Counted from the stretch's first letter, positions 1 to 9,163 are shown. The stretch is 64,000 nt of DNA from JAUVUV01 sp964548275 (GCA_964548275.1 CAZJQI010000003.1:1-64000), one strand, 5' to 3'. Notes: generated from the sequence alone by a model not told the origin. Numbers and translations: made by a program.

Positions 1-123
1 CGCAAGTGATCGTTTCTTAAACAGTTTCAATTCAACCCGGACATTGTTTCGTTTTCTACAAAAGGAAATCGATGAAATTTCAACACTTTGCTAGTAATCA
101 ACAATTTAGAAAATCGGCCAAAG

Positions 124-142
124 AATTTATGAATAATCCAGG
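124..142. repeat. Solo end of the cloverleaf element
   Basis: The 19 bases here are identical to the right end of the element at 7995-8188 (8170-8188), and the last 17 match 21358-21374 with one change. No cloverleaf and no second end are seen nearby, so this is a solo end or the remnant of a deleted copy. Like the full copies it lies downstream of a minus-strand gene (stop at 215). Confidence 0.55.
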
Positions 143-214
143 CTAATTATCGTTTCCCCCGCGTTTCATTACCTTTCCGACCATATCAAGAGGCGCTGTC
201 CAGGCGCAAAGGCT

Positions 215-2410
215 CTAACGGCTTTCTCTCAGCACGAGGTTCCCTGCCTCTGAAATAACGTACTCGCCTTCAGTGTCGGGAACCAGCCGCATCCCGGCCC
301 CACGCGTTATATCTTCCAGTTCGAGGCGGTATCTCCGCCCCGGGGGAAGTCCTGTAACCAGCAGCAGCCCTTTTTGCGGAACTTCGCGGGGAATAATCAC
401 GCTGTCGCTTTTGGCGAAAACCACGCTGCGGGTGGGTTCTCCTTTCGGCCCGGTGGGGATAATAAAATAAGGCCCGTCAGGGACGATCAAGGTCGTGGCA
501 TCTGCGTTGCGGACACACTCGACCCGGTGCAGCCAGCCGGTATCCTCATCCACTGCAGGCGCGTGAAGCATGGCCGCAATCTCGACGCGTGAGGGCATCC
601 TGCCGATAATCGTCACGCTCAGGGCGCGGTTCAACGGCTTACCGTCCGGCCGGTCAAGGGACTGGCGCTCGAAGTAATAACGGTAGGATGGGAACACCTT
701 GCCGATCAGCCAGGGGCCGCCCTCGCTCTCATTCACCGGCACAGCAGCAAGCGAGTTGTCACTGAAAGTCCACTCAGCTAAAGCAGGGTCGGTGTGAAGG
801 AGCCACTCGTACCTTCGGAGGTAATTGTCCCCTCCGCCGTGAAGGCGGTCAAGCAAGAGAATGGTGCGGGGCTTGAGAAAAACAAGAGTGCGGGTAAACC
901 CGGCCAGGGTTACGTCTTTGGGATATGCCCGGGCCAGATCCATGGCTGCCATGGCCCAGGCGCCGCCTGATTCGAATGCGGTCACCCTGCCGGTGAAATC
1001 AGCGTCGAACATCTGCCCGTGCCCGTTGACCATGACCGTGCTGTGGAACCTGCCGTCCCGCCCGCCGAACGCCGGGGGAGTGATAGGAAACCAGCCGTCG
1101 GCCCAGAGGTAGATTGCTCCGGCATTCTGGTGAGTGTGGGCCAACCCGCCGGGCAGTTGCCTGTAACCGGCTTTCCAGGCCTGCGTGCCTGCTCTTCCCA
1201 GAAGGTGGCCGCCGCTAAAGGCCAGAACCGGATCCTCAGCTCCCCACCCGGCCCGGAATATGGCGGTCTCCCAGTTCGGATAGAACACGTCCACTGGCAG
1301 ATCATCCGGCCCAACGGGTTTCACTGACGGATCGTACCAGAGGAACTGCCAGGCCAGGCCGTGGCGCTCCCTGTCAGTGACCGCCACTGCAGTGCCGTAC
1401 GAGTAGGGATTTTCCAAAGAGTTCTCCGGCGGCGCGGTCGAGTCGATCTCCGCCTCCCGTAAGGCCAGCCACTGGGCGTGCCCATCGCGGTAGCACGCGG
1501 CAAGCCGCATCAGAAGATGCGCACTCACCGAGCCTAGAACCCCGTAGCGCCCGGAGGAGAAACTGTCCCCGATGTACATGAACCTGTCATCCGGCAGCCA
1601 GTGAACCAGCCGCGCGCGGGCAGTGTTGCGCATCCAGGCGTTTTCATAGAAATCCGGCCCGCCGGCGTGTTTCAGTGCATCGAAAAACATCATCGAGGGC
1701 GCCATGCCGTAAACCCAGTCGGCCACGCCCTCAGGCCAGTAGCCCTGATCCCCGAGCAAATCCATGGCCTTGCCGAGTTCATCTGCAGCATACTGCACTA
1801 TCGAATCCGCGCCCGCATATTCTCCTTTCAGGCAAACGGCGGCAACTCCCATGAAAGCCACGGGAATCCAGAAATCGTGATGGGTGTAGATACCGCCCCA
1901 CCAGGTGTGGGAGGCGCCGTAGCGGGTTTCCTCGAGCACCGCGATAAGCTTTTCTTTCAGCCTGCTCCTGAATTCGGGTGAAAGATCGTTGTAAAAAAGG
2001 TCGTACCCGTGGGCCAGCGAGGCTGAAAACGTGCCCATGTGAAATTCTCCCTGGCCGTCGCTGGGCGTGTTGATCAGAGCCTCGATCCAGCGTTTGCCGG
2101 CATCCAGATATTTCCGCTCACCGGTAATCTGGAAGAGCAGCCCGTAGTTGGTAATTACCGAGAAACATGACTCGTGGTGCCTTTCCTGACTGCCGATGTC
2201 CGCTGGGGGGGCCTCCTGAAGGTGGGTGTCACCCCAGTGCTGGAGGCGGGAGAACTGAAACGCCTTTGGGCCTCTGGCCTGGCGGCGAAGTGAGGAAAGA
2301 TCGCTTTTGGAAAAGTAAAGACCCGGGTGCTCGGCGGCCCAGACTACAGAGGCTGAGAGCAAAACAAACAAGAGGGTGATTCGAGATGCTTTGCAGGATG
2401 CGGTCAGCAT
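215..2410 (-). CDS. Secreted heparinase II/III-like protein
   Basis: 731 residues with a signal peptide (hydrophobic 11-25, ending VVWAA). Residues about 30-330 are rich in Trp, Tyr and His and have the repeating helices of an (alpha/alpha)6 toroid (WWGGIYTHHDFW at 170-181). From about 375 a beta-rich half carries HTHQNAG (425-431) followed by LWADGWF, the place where heparinase II/III family proteins have their HxHxD-type metal/substrate site. The likely role is periplasmic or outer-surface cleavage of uronic-acid polysaccharide by beta-elimination, but the substrate cannot be read from sequence. The DUF2264 gene 77 bp upstream on the same strand probably shares the transcript and the substrate. 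The Asp of the usual HxHxD motif is replaced by Asn, so loss of lyase activity is possible. Confidence 0.8.
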   Translation of the reverse strand: MLTASCKASRITLLFVLLSASVVWAAEHPGLYFSKSDLSSLRRQARGPKAFQFSRLQHWGDTHLQEAPPADIGSQERHHESCFSVITNYGLLFQITGERKYLDAGKRWIEALINTPSDGQGEFHMGTFSASLAHGYDLFYNDLSPEFRSRLKEKLIAVLEETRYGASHTWWGGIYTHHDFWIPVAFMGVAAVCLKGEYAGADSIVQYAADELGKAMDLLGDQGYWPEGVADWVYGMAPSMMFFDALKHAGGPDFYENAWMRNTARARLVHWLPDDRFMYIGDSFSSGRYGVLGSVSAHLLMRLAACYRDGHAQWLALREAEIDSTAPPENSLENPYSYGTAVAVTDRERHGLAWQFLWYDPSVKPVGPDDLPVDVFYPNWETAIFRAGWGAEDPVLAFSGGHLLGRAGTQAWKAGYRQLPGGLAHTHQNAGAIYLWADGWFPITPPAFGGRDGRFHSTVMVNGHGQMFDADFTGRVTAFESGGAWAMAAMDLARAYPKDVTLAGFTRTLVFLKPRTILLLDRLHGGGDNYLRRYEWLLHTDPALAEWTFSDNSLAAVPVNESEGGPWLIGKVFPSYRYYFERQSLDRPDGKPLNRALSVTIIGRMPSRVEIAAMLHAPAVDEDTGWLHRVECVRNADATTLIVPDGPYFIIPTGPKGEPTRSVVFAKSDSVIIPREVPQKGLLLVTGLPPGRRYRLELEDITRGAGMRLVPDTEGEYVISEAGNLVLRESR

Positions 2411-2487
2411 GGTAGCCTCCCATTTTTCTGGTGAATGGAACTCCCGCCAAAGCTTGAAATGTTTTATCCGTGCTTTATTCGAAAAGG

Positions 2488-4551
2488 CTAGTACGGAATT
2501 TCAATCTGGTAAGTGACACCTTCCAGAGTAACCCGAAGCAGGCCCGGGCCTCTTTGAAGGCCGATTTGCGGCACTGCCGGAACCCGGTCGCGGGCGCCGG
2601 CAACATAGGCCACGACAACCGAGTTCGGAGGCACCGCAGAGCCACTGACCCAGTACGGGAAAGCTCCCTTGCCGCCGAATAAATGTGCGTGGCTCCAGCC
2701 CTCGCGCGGCTCGAGTTGTTCTACTTTCAGCTCTCCGGCCGGCGCCTGAAGCATCCTGATCGCCGAATGGTACCTGTCCGCATGAATGGATAACAGGTCA
2801 GTGTCATGCGTGTACCTGGCCGCTTGCTCACCGTGAGGTACGCTGATACCGTAGCCGCCGAGCCACAGGTACAGCGGCCGGGCGCTGTTGTGCCAGAAGA
2901 TATGCACCTCGCCGCTCTCACCGATCAGGGTATGGGTAATAACCTGGCCGAAATCCTCCAGCTCTCTCTCAGGCGTTTTAAGGAAAAAGTCGTAGGTGCT
3001 GATACAGTGAAAGGGATCGACTTTTATGGGCCGGGGATTTGTGCGGTAAAACCAGCTTTTGCCGTTGTGGGAGACACCGGTGCGGCCAGCACCCAGATCC
3101 GGGCCTCTATCACCGAGAGCGCACCAGCCGAGGTAGCTTGAATATGAGTGCTGGAAATACTTGATTCCTCTCTGCCACTGTCCGACATGCCTCACCGGCT
3201 CACCCATGATATAGGCCTTAGCCTCACCGTCAACAGGGCTCACCCGGAGTACCATCTCGGCTCCAGGCAGAGCGAGCCTTCCCCCTGCTCCGTCGGCAGG
3301 CATGGGCCTTTCTACCTCACGCCAGAACGGGTTGTCCTCCGGGATGGCGAGACAGATCATTCCCTGCGCGGCCCAGTAGGGAGCACCCCTGTCTATATAG
3401 CTTTCCGCCACCACCGAGTTGGGATCGTGGAATCCCGGTTCGAGAAGGCCGTTTTCGCTCATGCAGCCGTTTTCCCAGAAATATTTCAGGCAGCCCGAGG
3501 CGATCCTTCTGGCCTGCCCGGCGGGGAGTGTATTCGTGCCGTTGAGCACAGCCCAGCCAACAGCCGAGAGGCTGGCGAAGCGGTAGGCGAGAGACCGCCC
3601 CCAGGGAATCGGCCCCCCGTCCTGTCCGAACAGGCAAGGGAATGTTTCCAGGAACCGGGCAGTGGTTTCTTTCACCCTTTCCCCGTAGAGATCGCTCCAT
3701 TTCTTGTCGAAATAACAGAGGGCATTGTTGTAAAGCTGAAAGCCCCAGAGATTGTAGTAGTCGAACGTGTAGTTACCCCCGTCGATAAACCAGCCGTCGC
3801 CGCGGTACCAGCTAAGCAGCCGGTCGAAAATCATGCTCAGGTATTCGCGGTTGGACTCCACCCTGTTTGCATCCAGCACCGGCACTGCCATCAGGTGGAA
3901 ATACCAGTGGTTGCAGTCATAGGCGATTGTATGGGCCAGCACTCTGAAAAATTCCAGCAGGTTCTTTTTCTGTGGCTCGGTCAACGGTTCCCAGAAAAAT
4001 TCGGGGCTGAGCAGCACTGCCAGGGCTATATTAGTGCCGAAAGCCTCATAAATCTCTCTTTCGCCCCAGTAGGTCGGATCACCAGGATCGGTTCCTCTGA
4101 TTATACCCTTGAGATAGGGCGCTGTGATCGAGCCCTTGTAGCCTGGAACCCTGTCACGGCCTGTTGCCGCAGTGTAGCTGGCCACCAGCATCAGGCTGCG
4201 CTCGAAAGCCTCTTTCTTGCCCCCGATGAATTCCCGCTGAAGTTCGAAATGGCCTGTTTCCCCGGGCACGCCTTTAAGCTCCGGCAGCCCGGTTTCCTGG
4301 TCGAAATACGGAAGGATTCCGGCGATCAGCTTCTCGCAGATCTCTAACCAATGTTCCCTGGTATAACCTGTGTATGGGCTTAGATCACGGTTTTCCGGGA
4401 TTTTCAACACCGCCTCGGGCCTCATTTTGCTCACCCGGCTGCCGGCCATGCCTGCAGCCGGAGAAAGAGCCAAAAATGCCACGCAAAGCAGACCTGCCGT
4501 GATAACAGCATTCAATCGAAAAACCATCCCTGATCCGGTTTTCATCTGCAA
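2488..4551 (-). CDS. DUF2264 family protein, exported
   Basis: 687 residues, starting with a signal sequence (hydrophobic about 13-34, ending AAGMAG). Residues 55-400 match the DUF2264 pattern: HWLEICEKLIAGILPYFD, TYWGE, CNHWYFHLMAVPVL and a long aromatic-rich stretch ending DGGNYTFDYYNLWGFQLYN. The family is an (alpha/alpha)-barrel group found next to polysaccharide lyases and unsaturated glucuronyl hydrolases; its reaction is not established. The C-terminal third is beta-rich. The gene precedes the heparinase-like gene on the same strand by 77 bp, which suggests one polysaccharide-degradation operon. The start is placed at the ATG before MKTGSGMVFRLN; the upstream purine stretch AAGGAGG (in the complement of 4553-4562) is a good ribosome binding site. 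Confidence 0.8.
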   Translation of the reverse strand: MQMKTGSGMVFRLNAVITAGLLCVAFLALSPAAGMAGSRVSKMRPEAVLKIPENRDLSPYTGYTREHWLEICEKLIAGILPYFDQETGLPELKGVPGETGHFELQREFIGGKKEAFERSLMLVASYTAATGRDRVPGYKGSITAPYLKGIIRGTDPGDPTYWGEREIYEAFGTNIALAVLLSPEFFWEPLTEPQKKNLLEFFRVLAHTIAYDCNHWYFHLMAVPVLDANRVESNREYLSMIFDRLLSWYRGDGWFIDGGNYTFDYYNLWGFQLYNNALCYFDKKWSDLYGERVKETTARFLETFPCLFGQDGGPIPWGRSLAYRFASLSAVGWAVLNGTNTLPAGQARRIASGCLKYFWENGCMSENGLLEPGFHDPNSVVAESYIDRGAPYWAAQGMICLAIPEDNPFWREVERPMPADGAGGRLALPGAEMVLRVSPVDGEAKAYIMGEPVRHVGQWQRGIKYFQHSYSSYLGWCALGDRGPDLGAGRTGVSHNGKSWFYRTNPRPIKVDPFHCISTYDFFLKTPERELEDFGQVITHTLIGESGEVHIFWHNSARPLYLWLGGYGISVPHGEQAARYTHDTDLLSIHADRYHSAIRMLQAPAGELKVEQLEPREGWSHAHLFGGKGAFPYWVSGSAVPPNSVVVAYVAGARDRVPAVPQIGLQRGPGLLRVTLEGVTYQIEIPY

Positions 4552-4991
4552 GCCTCCTTTCGAGTACGAACAATATTTAGCAATATTATTGAATAATTGT
4601 TAAAATTATTCTTCATTAGCAGAATCCGCTGTTAATTTTTTAAGTTTAACTATCTCGATAAAGCCTTACAAGAATTTTCTCGCAAGCCGAAGATTGAAAT
4701 TGCCGGATCGGATAAATCAACTTATATCACTTTTCAGCCAGTTTTTTTCATTCAGCTTGTCTGGACAGATTTGAAGCTTTAGATTGCTTTCATAATTAGT
4801 TTTTTGGATTTATACTCCCGGGTTGGCTGTAAGATGAATCGGCATAGATATATAAACTTATATATTGGATTTGCTGTTACAGCGAGCCTTCCCTACACTG
4901 TTTCGGCAGGAGGCGAGCAGATTTCTTTCGAGAAATTCAATCTTGAGTATATATTAATTTTAGTACCACCAAACTTAGAGGGAACGCTAAA
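4552..4991. other. Divergent intergenic region, no gene
   Basis: 440 AT-rich bases between the divergent DUF2264 gene (minus) and ADP-ribosylglycohydrolase gene (plus). It holds an 8-bp inverted repeat (GAATAATT 4591-4598 with AATTATTC 4604-4611) just upstream of the DUF2264 start, and an 18-bp AT palindrome at 4848-4866 that recurs at 26877. No convincing reading frame was found; the short open frames do not look coding. Confidence 0.5.
4848..4866. promoter_or_regulatory. Shared AT-rich palindrome, copy 1
   Basis: ATATATAAACTTATATATT: two 8-base complementary arms around a central AC. The same 19 bases occur at 26877-26895. Both copies precede plus-strand reading frames (ADP-ribosylglycohydrolase at 4992; GH94 fragment at 26909). 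A regulator operator is a reasonable guess, not shown. Confidence 0.4.
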
Positions 4992-6488
4992 ATGCGAAAA
5001 ATACTGTTTGCATGCCCCTTGATTTTCACACTTTTGATTAGTCAAAGCTGCAGGAAAGAAGAAGCGGGAATCGAGGAATTCGCGGAGATTCAGAAACCGC
5101 TGGAGTATGTTGAAATGACCGCTGCGGAGCTGGAGGACAAGATTCGAGGCGGCCTTCTGGCGCAGATTATCGGCAACCTGAACGGCATCCCGCACGAGTT
5201 CGAGTATTTCGCCGAGCCTGGTGCAGTTGAGGATTACACCCCGGCTCTTCCTGAAGGGGCGAGAACCGATGACGATACGGACCTCGAGTGGGTCTATATC
5301 ACAGAGATGCAAAAAACCGGCGAGGTTTTCATTCCGCCTGAACGGATTTCAGAGCTGTGGAAAACGCATATCAACCGCAGTATCTGGTGCGCCAATGCGT
5401 ACGCACGCAAGATGATGGATCTCGGAATCGACCCGCCTCTCACTGGAAGAGTAGCGTTGAACCCGTGGTCTGTTTTCAACATTTCGGGCCAGTTTATCTG
5501 TGAATCTTTCGGGCTGATCGCCCCGGCCATGCCGCAGACAGCATCAATGATCGGCACGCATTTCACGCATGTGACAATCGACGGCGAGCCGGCCCAGGCC
5601 ACCCAGCTTTTCACCACGATGATCGCCACAGCCTTTATCGAGAGCGACATGGATAAAATCCTCGATGCTGGCCTTGAAGCAATAGACCCGGCAAGCACGC
5701 ATTATGAACTGGTAAACCATGTGCGCGCCTGGCACCGGGAAAACCCTGCTGACTGGCGCGCTACACGGATAAAGATCAAGGAGAAATACGCACGTTTCGG
5801 AGACAGGGACGGCAAAGAAACCCGCGACGGAAACGGCTACGAACTGAACAGCGCCTCCACAATCGCCGCTCTTCTGTACGGCGGCGGCGACCTGGCCCAA
5901 ACCCTGAGGATCGCATTTAATTTCGGCTGGGACGCAGACAACAACGCGGCCACCTCGGCCACGATCGTGGGCGTGATCAAGGGGCTGGCCTGGATCGAGT
6001 CGCAGGGCTGGGATATCAAGGATGTTTACCGCAACACCACGCGGGACTTCATGCCCGAGGATGAAACTATCACCGGTTTCGGCAACCGGCTGGTGGAGGT
6101 GGCAAGCACGGTGATTCTCACCAACCGCGGAGAAGAGATCACAGTGGGAGGCGAAAAGGGCTACCGTATCAAGGTTCAGAGACCGGCAAACGTGGAGCCT
6201 TATCCTGAGCCCCTGGATCGGCTGCCGGTACTTATCGAGCAACTGGCCCCTGAAATTGAAAGCGGCTTGAGCGGGTCAGAGCAGGATAGAGCCAGGGCCG
6301 CTTATTTCGCAATCTGCCTCGGCCAGGCCGAACGGCTGCGCTCCGAACGCCCTGCAGAATGGAAACAGGCGCTGAAAGCGCTGAGCGGCTATCCCGAGCT
6401 GGTGAAAATGATGTTCGATGCCCCGAAACACACCCACGAGCAGATCAGCGTGCGGGCCTCAGCAGCAGGCCTGAAAAAGCCGGGATAA
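4992..6488 (+). CDS. ADP-ribosylglycohydrolase-like lipoprotein
   Basis: 498 residues. The N-terminus is a lipoprotein signal (LLISQSC, Cys20). The body has both metal motifs of the ADP-ribosylglycohydrolase fold: TDDDTD at 92-97 and GWDADNNAAT at 312-321. The family normally removes ADP-ribose from proteins in the cytosol using two Mg ions; an exported copy beside polysaccharide enzymes suggests another substrate, perhaps a sugar bond. The usual DxD[T/S] of the second motif reads DADN here. The last 110 residues (from about 390) are outside the core fold. Start chosen by the GAGGGA sequence 8 bases before ATG. It is single, divergent from the DUF2264 gene. Confidence 0.8.
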   Translation: MRKILFACPLIFTLLISQSCRKEEAGIEEFAEIQKPLEYVEMTAAELEDKIRGGLLAQIIGNLNGIPHEFEYFAEPGAVEDYTPALPEGARTDDDTDLEWVYITEMQKTGEVFIPPERISELWKTHINRSIWCANAYARKMMDLGIDPPLTGRVALNPWSVFNISGQFICESFGLIAPAMPQTASMIGTHFTHVTIDGEPAQATQLFTTMIATAFIESDMDKILDAGLEAIDPASTHYELVNHVRAWHRENPADWRATRIKIKEKYARFGDRDGKETRDGNGYELNSASTIAALLYGGGDLAQTLRIAFNFGWDADNNAATSATIVGVIKGLAWIESQGWDIKDVYRNTTRDFMPEDETITGFGNRLVEVASTVILTNRGEEITVGGEKGYRIKVQRPANVEPYPEPLDRLPVLIEQLAPEIESGLSGSEQDRARAAYFAICLGQAERLRSERPAEWKQALKALSGYPELVKMMFDAPKHTHEQISVRASAAGLKKPG

Positions 6489-6521
6489 GTGGCGGCTGGA
6501 AAATCTTTTGACAGTAATAAC

Positions 6522-6550
6522 TTGTTTCGTCACAGTCTGTTTGCTATAAT
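6522..6550 (+). promoter_or_regulatory. Sigma-70-type promoter
   Basis: TTGTTT (6522-6527), 17-base spacer, TATAAT (6545-6550), with TG one base before the -10 box (extended -10). It points at the reading frame starting at 6633, a truncated gene, so the promoter has outlived its gene. Confidence 0.6.
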
Positions 6551-6632
6551 GTTATCATAGTCAAGAAAAAAGCATATCATTCCTTCCTGATAAGCATTAC
6601 GGCATATTCACATCCTTCCCAGGTGGCCGCCG

Positions 6633-6905
6633 ATGGGTAAGCCGGGTTCATCTCTGGGCACTTTCTTCAGGGAACTAAGACGGCGCAAGTTGTTCCAGGT
6701 TGCAGTGGTTTATGCTGTTGTGGGCTGGCTTATCATCCAGGTAGTCGAGACGATATTTCCTCGCCTGCACCTGCCCGATTGGACTCCGACCTTTATTCTG
6801 GTAATTATTATCATCGGCTTCCCGATAGCATTGATAGTTGCCTGGGCTTTAGAGCTCACCCCGGAGGGCGTTAAACGCACAGAAGCCCGGGATTTGTTTG
6901 GGAAA
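6633..6905 (+). pseudogene. Truncated membrane anchor of a TPR/regulator-type protein
   Basis: The first 90 residues are the conserved start of a large family whose members carry this membrane segment before TPR or cyclase/regulator domains: FFRELRRRKLFQVAVVYAVV, GWLIIQVVETIFPRLHLPDW, then a second hydrophobic segment and AWALELTPEGVKRTEA. After about 6905 the similarity stops and the frame runs on to 7127 through the antisense of the neighbouring glycosidase, giving a non-protein-like Pro/Arg/Gln tail. The rest of the gene is gone. I infer a deletion or rearrangement that brought the convergent gene at 6915-7892 up to this point. The upstream promoter is intact, so a short two-helix membrane peptide could still be made. 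Confidence 0.7.
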
Positions 6906-6914
6906 ACCTGTTGG

Positions 6915-7892
6915 TCAGGCCTTGATTTTCCAGTTCTCCAGGTCATCGCTCCAGGCCAGCCCGAGGGCTGCGGGGCTGTTGTGCCTCTCCCCGTGAAAGG
7001 CCATCAGCCACTTGCCGCACAGATCACGCAGGTCGAGCACCATGGCCGCGGTCGCTCCCCCCGGCGCCCAAGACAAATCCGGGAAGTCCAGGTAATGGAT
7101 ATCCCGCCAGTCAATGAGATTGCGTGACCTGGCCACGCCGATACCCCTTCCCTCCCCTACACGGGCAAAAAAGAGGATGAACTCTCCCCTGTCCCACACC
7201 ACGCAAGGGTTCTCCACTGTGGCTCCGTCCGGTGTCTGGTCCCGGCCAACAACGGGGTGATCCGGCACGGCTTCATCCCAGATTCTCAGGTCATCGGAAA
7301 CAAGTATTCCGAGACAGCCGCTAGTCTTGTAAAAACACCAGTACATACCGTTGTGCATCACGAGGTAGGGGTCGATCTGGCGGTGCGAGTGTGTCCAGGT
7401 GCCCTGGCAGCCCTCTGGTTTGATCGGCCTGGGATCCCTCCAGTTCACCAGGTCCGGACTTTCCATGAGCCAGAGACGGCTGGCCTCGCTGCCGTAACGT
7501 TCGCCTGGCAGGGTCGGGTAGCTCTGCACGCACAGAACCCACCTGCCGCCGGCCCAGATAATATTGCCCGGACTGGAGAAATTCAGCTCCGAGGTTGTCA
7601 GGCGCACCGGTACGCTCCATTGGATCAGGTCTCTGCTCTGGGTAAGACCCAGATAGAGGCGTCTGCCCTTTTCCACTGCGGTGAAAAAGCAGCGGAATAC
7701 GCCGTTGTGGTAAATCAACGCAGGGTCCCTGGATGCCACTTCCGGCGCTCTATCCAGAAACGGGCATTTGATCTTTCTCCAGTTCAGTTTCAGCTTGCCT
7801 CTCTCCGGCGGGCTTTCCTCTTTGCCGCAGCCGCCGAATGGAGCGGATAGGGCGGTACCGCCCAACAGCTTTAAAAAGGTGGCTCGATCCAT
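6915..7892 (-). CDS. Exported five-bladed propeller glycosidase (GH43/GH32-like)
   Basis: 325 residues. The start MDRATFLKLLGGTALSAPFGGC is a signal of Tat or lipoprotein type with a Cys at 22. The body repeats the propeller pattern: RDPALIYHNGVFRCFFTA, SRDLIQWS, DPYLVMHNGMYWCFYK, SDDLRIWDEA, VENPCVVWDRGEFILFFA, SRNLIDWRD and SDDLENWK. The recurrent D-P-x-[L/V]-x-x-x-[D/N]-G-x-[Y/F] and S-x-[D/N]-L-x-x-W units are typical of GH43, GH32 and related glycosidases; which family cannot be fixed by eye. It probably releases sugars from plant or algal polysaccharide at the cell surface. It converges on the truncated gene at 6633. Confidence 0.75.
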   Translation of the reverse strand: MDRATFLKLLGGTALSAPFGGCGKEESPPERGKLKLNWRKIKCPFLDRAPEVASRDPALIYHNGVFRCFFTAVEKGRRLYLGLTQSRDLIQWSVPVRLTTSELNFSSPGNIIWAGGRWVLCVQSYPTLPGERYGSEASRLWLMESPDLVNWRDPRPIKPEGCQGTWTHSHRQIDPYLVMHNGMYWCFYKTSGCLGILVSDDLRIWDEAVPDHPVVGRDQTPDGATVENPCVVWDRGEFILFFARVGEGRGIGVARSRNLIDWRDIHYLDFPDLSWAPGGATAAMVLDLRDLCGKWLMAFHGERHNSPAALGLAWSDDLENWKIKA

Positions 7893-7994
7893 AATTCCTC
7901 CACTATGCGCTGCCTGGATGACGAACTAATAGATCAGGCACGGCACGCCGCGCCTATGAAAAACCAGTCGAAAAATAATCCTATAATCCATTAA

Positions 7995-8188
7995 GCCGGC
8001 TTTTTATCCAGGTAGGGCTAATCAGTTATATTCAGTTTTTTATCAGCCACCGAGGGAGGGGGCGGCGGCTGTGCGACCCAAGTCGCACAGACCGTTGCGC
8101 TTTTGCACAACGGCGCGCATTTCATGCGCCCGCCGCCCCCCAGGCCCCGGGGAAACATAACATCTTACTAATTTATGAATAATCCAGG
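7995..8188. mobile_element. MITE-like cloverleaf element, copy 1
   Basis: About 194 bases without a gene, largely the same as 21171-21374. The core folds into a four-way junction with almost no unpaired linker: outer stem GGGGGCGGCGG 8058-8068 with 8130-8140 (11 bp); arm 1 CTGTGCGAC 8069-8077 with 8082-8090; arm 2 CCGTTG 8092-8097 with 8108-8113; arm 3 GCGCAT 8115-8120 with 8124-8129. The right end is TTTATGAATAATCCAGG. The left end is degenerate compared with copy 2. TTAA flanks both sides (7991-7994, 8189-8192) and includes the stop codon of the antiporter gene. The boundaries on the left are less certain than those of copy 2. Confidence 0.7.
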
Positions 8189-9163
8189 TTAAAATAAATT
8201 GAAAATAGTTACCAGAAAGAAAATGTATAACAGAACCGCGATCCAGCCTTCTTTCCTTGTAACCTCTCTGTCATGAACTAGATAAATATAGAAAAAAGTT
8301 GCAATGACCATGGCCGGCAGGCCAACCCGGACTATGCTCGCCGGCACAGCCAGAGCGCCGAAAAGGGCCGGGATCCCCATTACTCCAAGGGTATTGAATA
8401 TGTTCGAGCCAATTACATTACCTACCGCAACCTCAGTTTTCCCTTTTCTCACCGCGGAAATACTGACAGCCAGCTCCGGCAGGGATGTTCCCAGAGCCAC
8501 CGCGCTGGCGGCGATCACTTCCCTGCCCAAGGACAGAATAGCTGAAAGTTCAATAACCGATTCGACAGTGTATTTCGCGCTGAAGTAGATTATAATTGAA
8601 CTGGCAAACAGTATTATACAATATTTTATAGTACCGTCTTTCAACTGGACCTTTTCACGCAGTTTCAGCTCATTCTGTTCTCCTCCTCCTAGCGAACCTG
8701 TTTTTCCCTTCCCGATCTTTATACAATAAATTATATAGCCGGTTTGCACGATTAAGCAAATCAGGGCTTCCGGCAAGCTGAAAACACCATTCCAGATCAT
8801 CACCGCAAACAGGCCCGTGGAGCCGAGCAGGAACAGTAGATCCTTGGTGACATCCTGCTCCTTGAATCGCATTCCCCGGCCGACAATAGCCGAGATACCG
8901 ATCACCAGGAAGATGTTGGCGATGTTCGAGCCGACAACATTGCCGGTTACTATCTCCGAAACACCCCGCAATACCGCGATGATCGAGGAGCCGAGCTCAG
9001 GCAGCGAGGTACCGACCGAGACAATGGTGACTCCCACGACAAAAGCGGACAACCGGAAAGCAAGGCCGATTTTCAATGCGGAAAGAGTGAAATAATCGGA
9101 GGCCTTGATCAGGACGTAGAGGCTGACAACGAAAACTATGGCCCAGATCGTAAAATCCAGCAT
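8189..9163 (-). CDS. Calcium/sodium antiporter
   Basis: 324 residues, nearly all hydrophobic, with about ten membrane helices in two homologous halves. The two alpha-repeats that form the ion path of the CaCA exchanger superfamily are plain: GTSLPELGSSIIAVLRG followed by GNVVGSNIANIFLVIG in the first half, and GTSLPELAVSISAVRKG followed by GNVIGSNIFNTLGVMG in the second. The protein exchanges Na+ (or H+) for Ca2+ across the inner membrane. Length fits the YrbG-type bacterial members. The stop codon TAA lies inside the TTAA that flanks the cloverleaf element, so the element inserted exactly at the 3' end of this gene. Confidence 0.9.
   Translation of the reverse strand: MLDFTIWAIVFVVSLYVLIKASDYFTLSALKIGLAFRLSAFVVGVTIVSVGTSLPELGSSIIAVLRGVSEIVTGNVVGSNIANIFLVIGISAIVGRGMRFKEQDVTKDLLFLLGSTGLFAVMIWNGVFSLPEALICLIVQTGYIIYCIKIGKGKTGSLGGGEQNELKLREKVQLKDGTIKYCIILFASSIIIYFSAKYTVESVIELSAILSLGREVIAASAVALGTSLPELAVSISAVRKGKTEVAVGNVIGSNIFNTLGVMGIPALFGALAVPASIVRVGLPAMVIATFFYIYLVHDREVTRKEGWIAVLLYIFFLVTIFNLF

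Noticed and set aside
3148..4347. Plus-strand frame of 399 codons
   Set aside because: Antisense to the DUF2264 gene, which has signal peptide, family motifs and a ribosome site. The plus frame reads as low-complexity Val/His/Pro sequence with no known pattern.
5544..6242. Minus-strand frame of 232 codons
   Set aside because: Antisense to the ADP-ribosylglycohydrolase-like gene and with no protein-like pattern.
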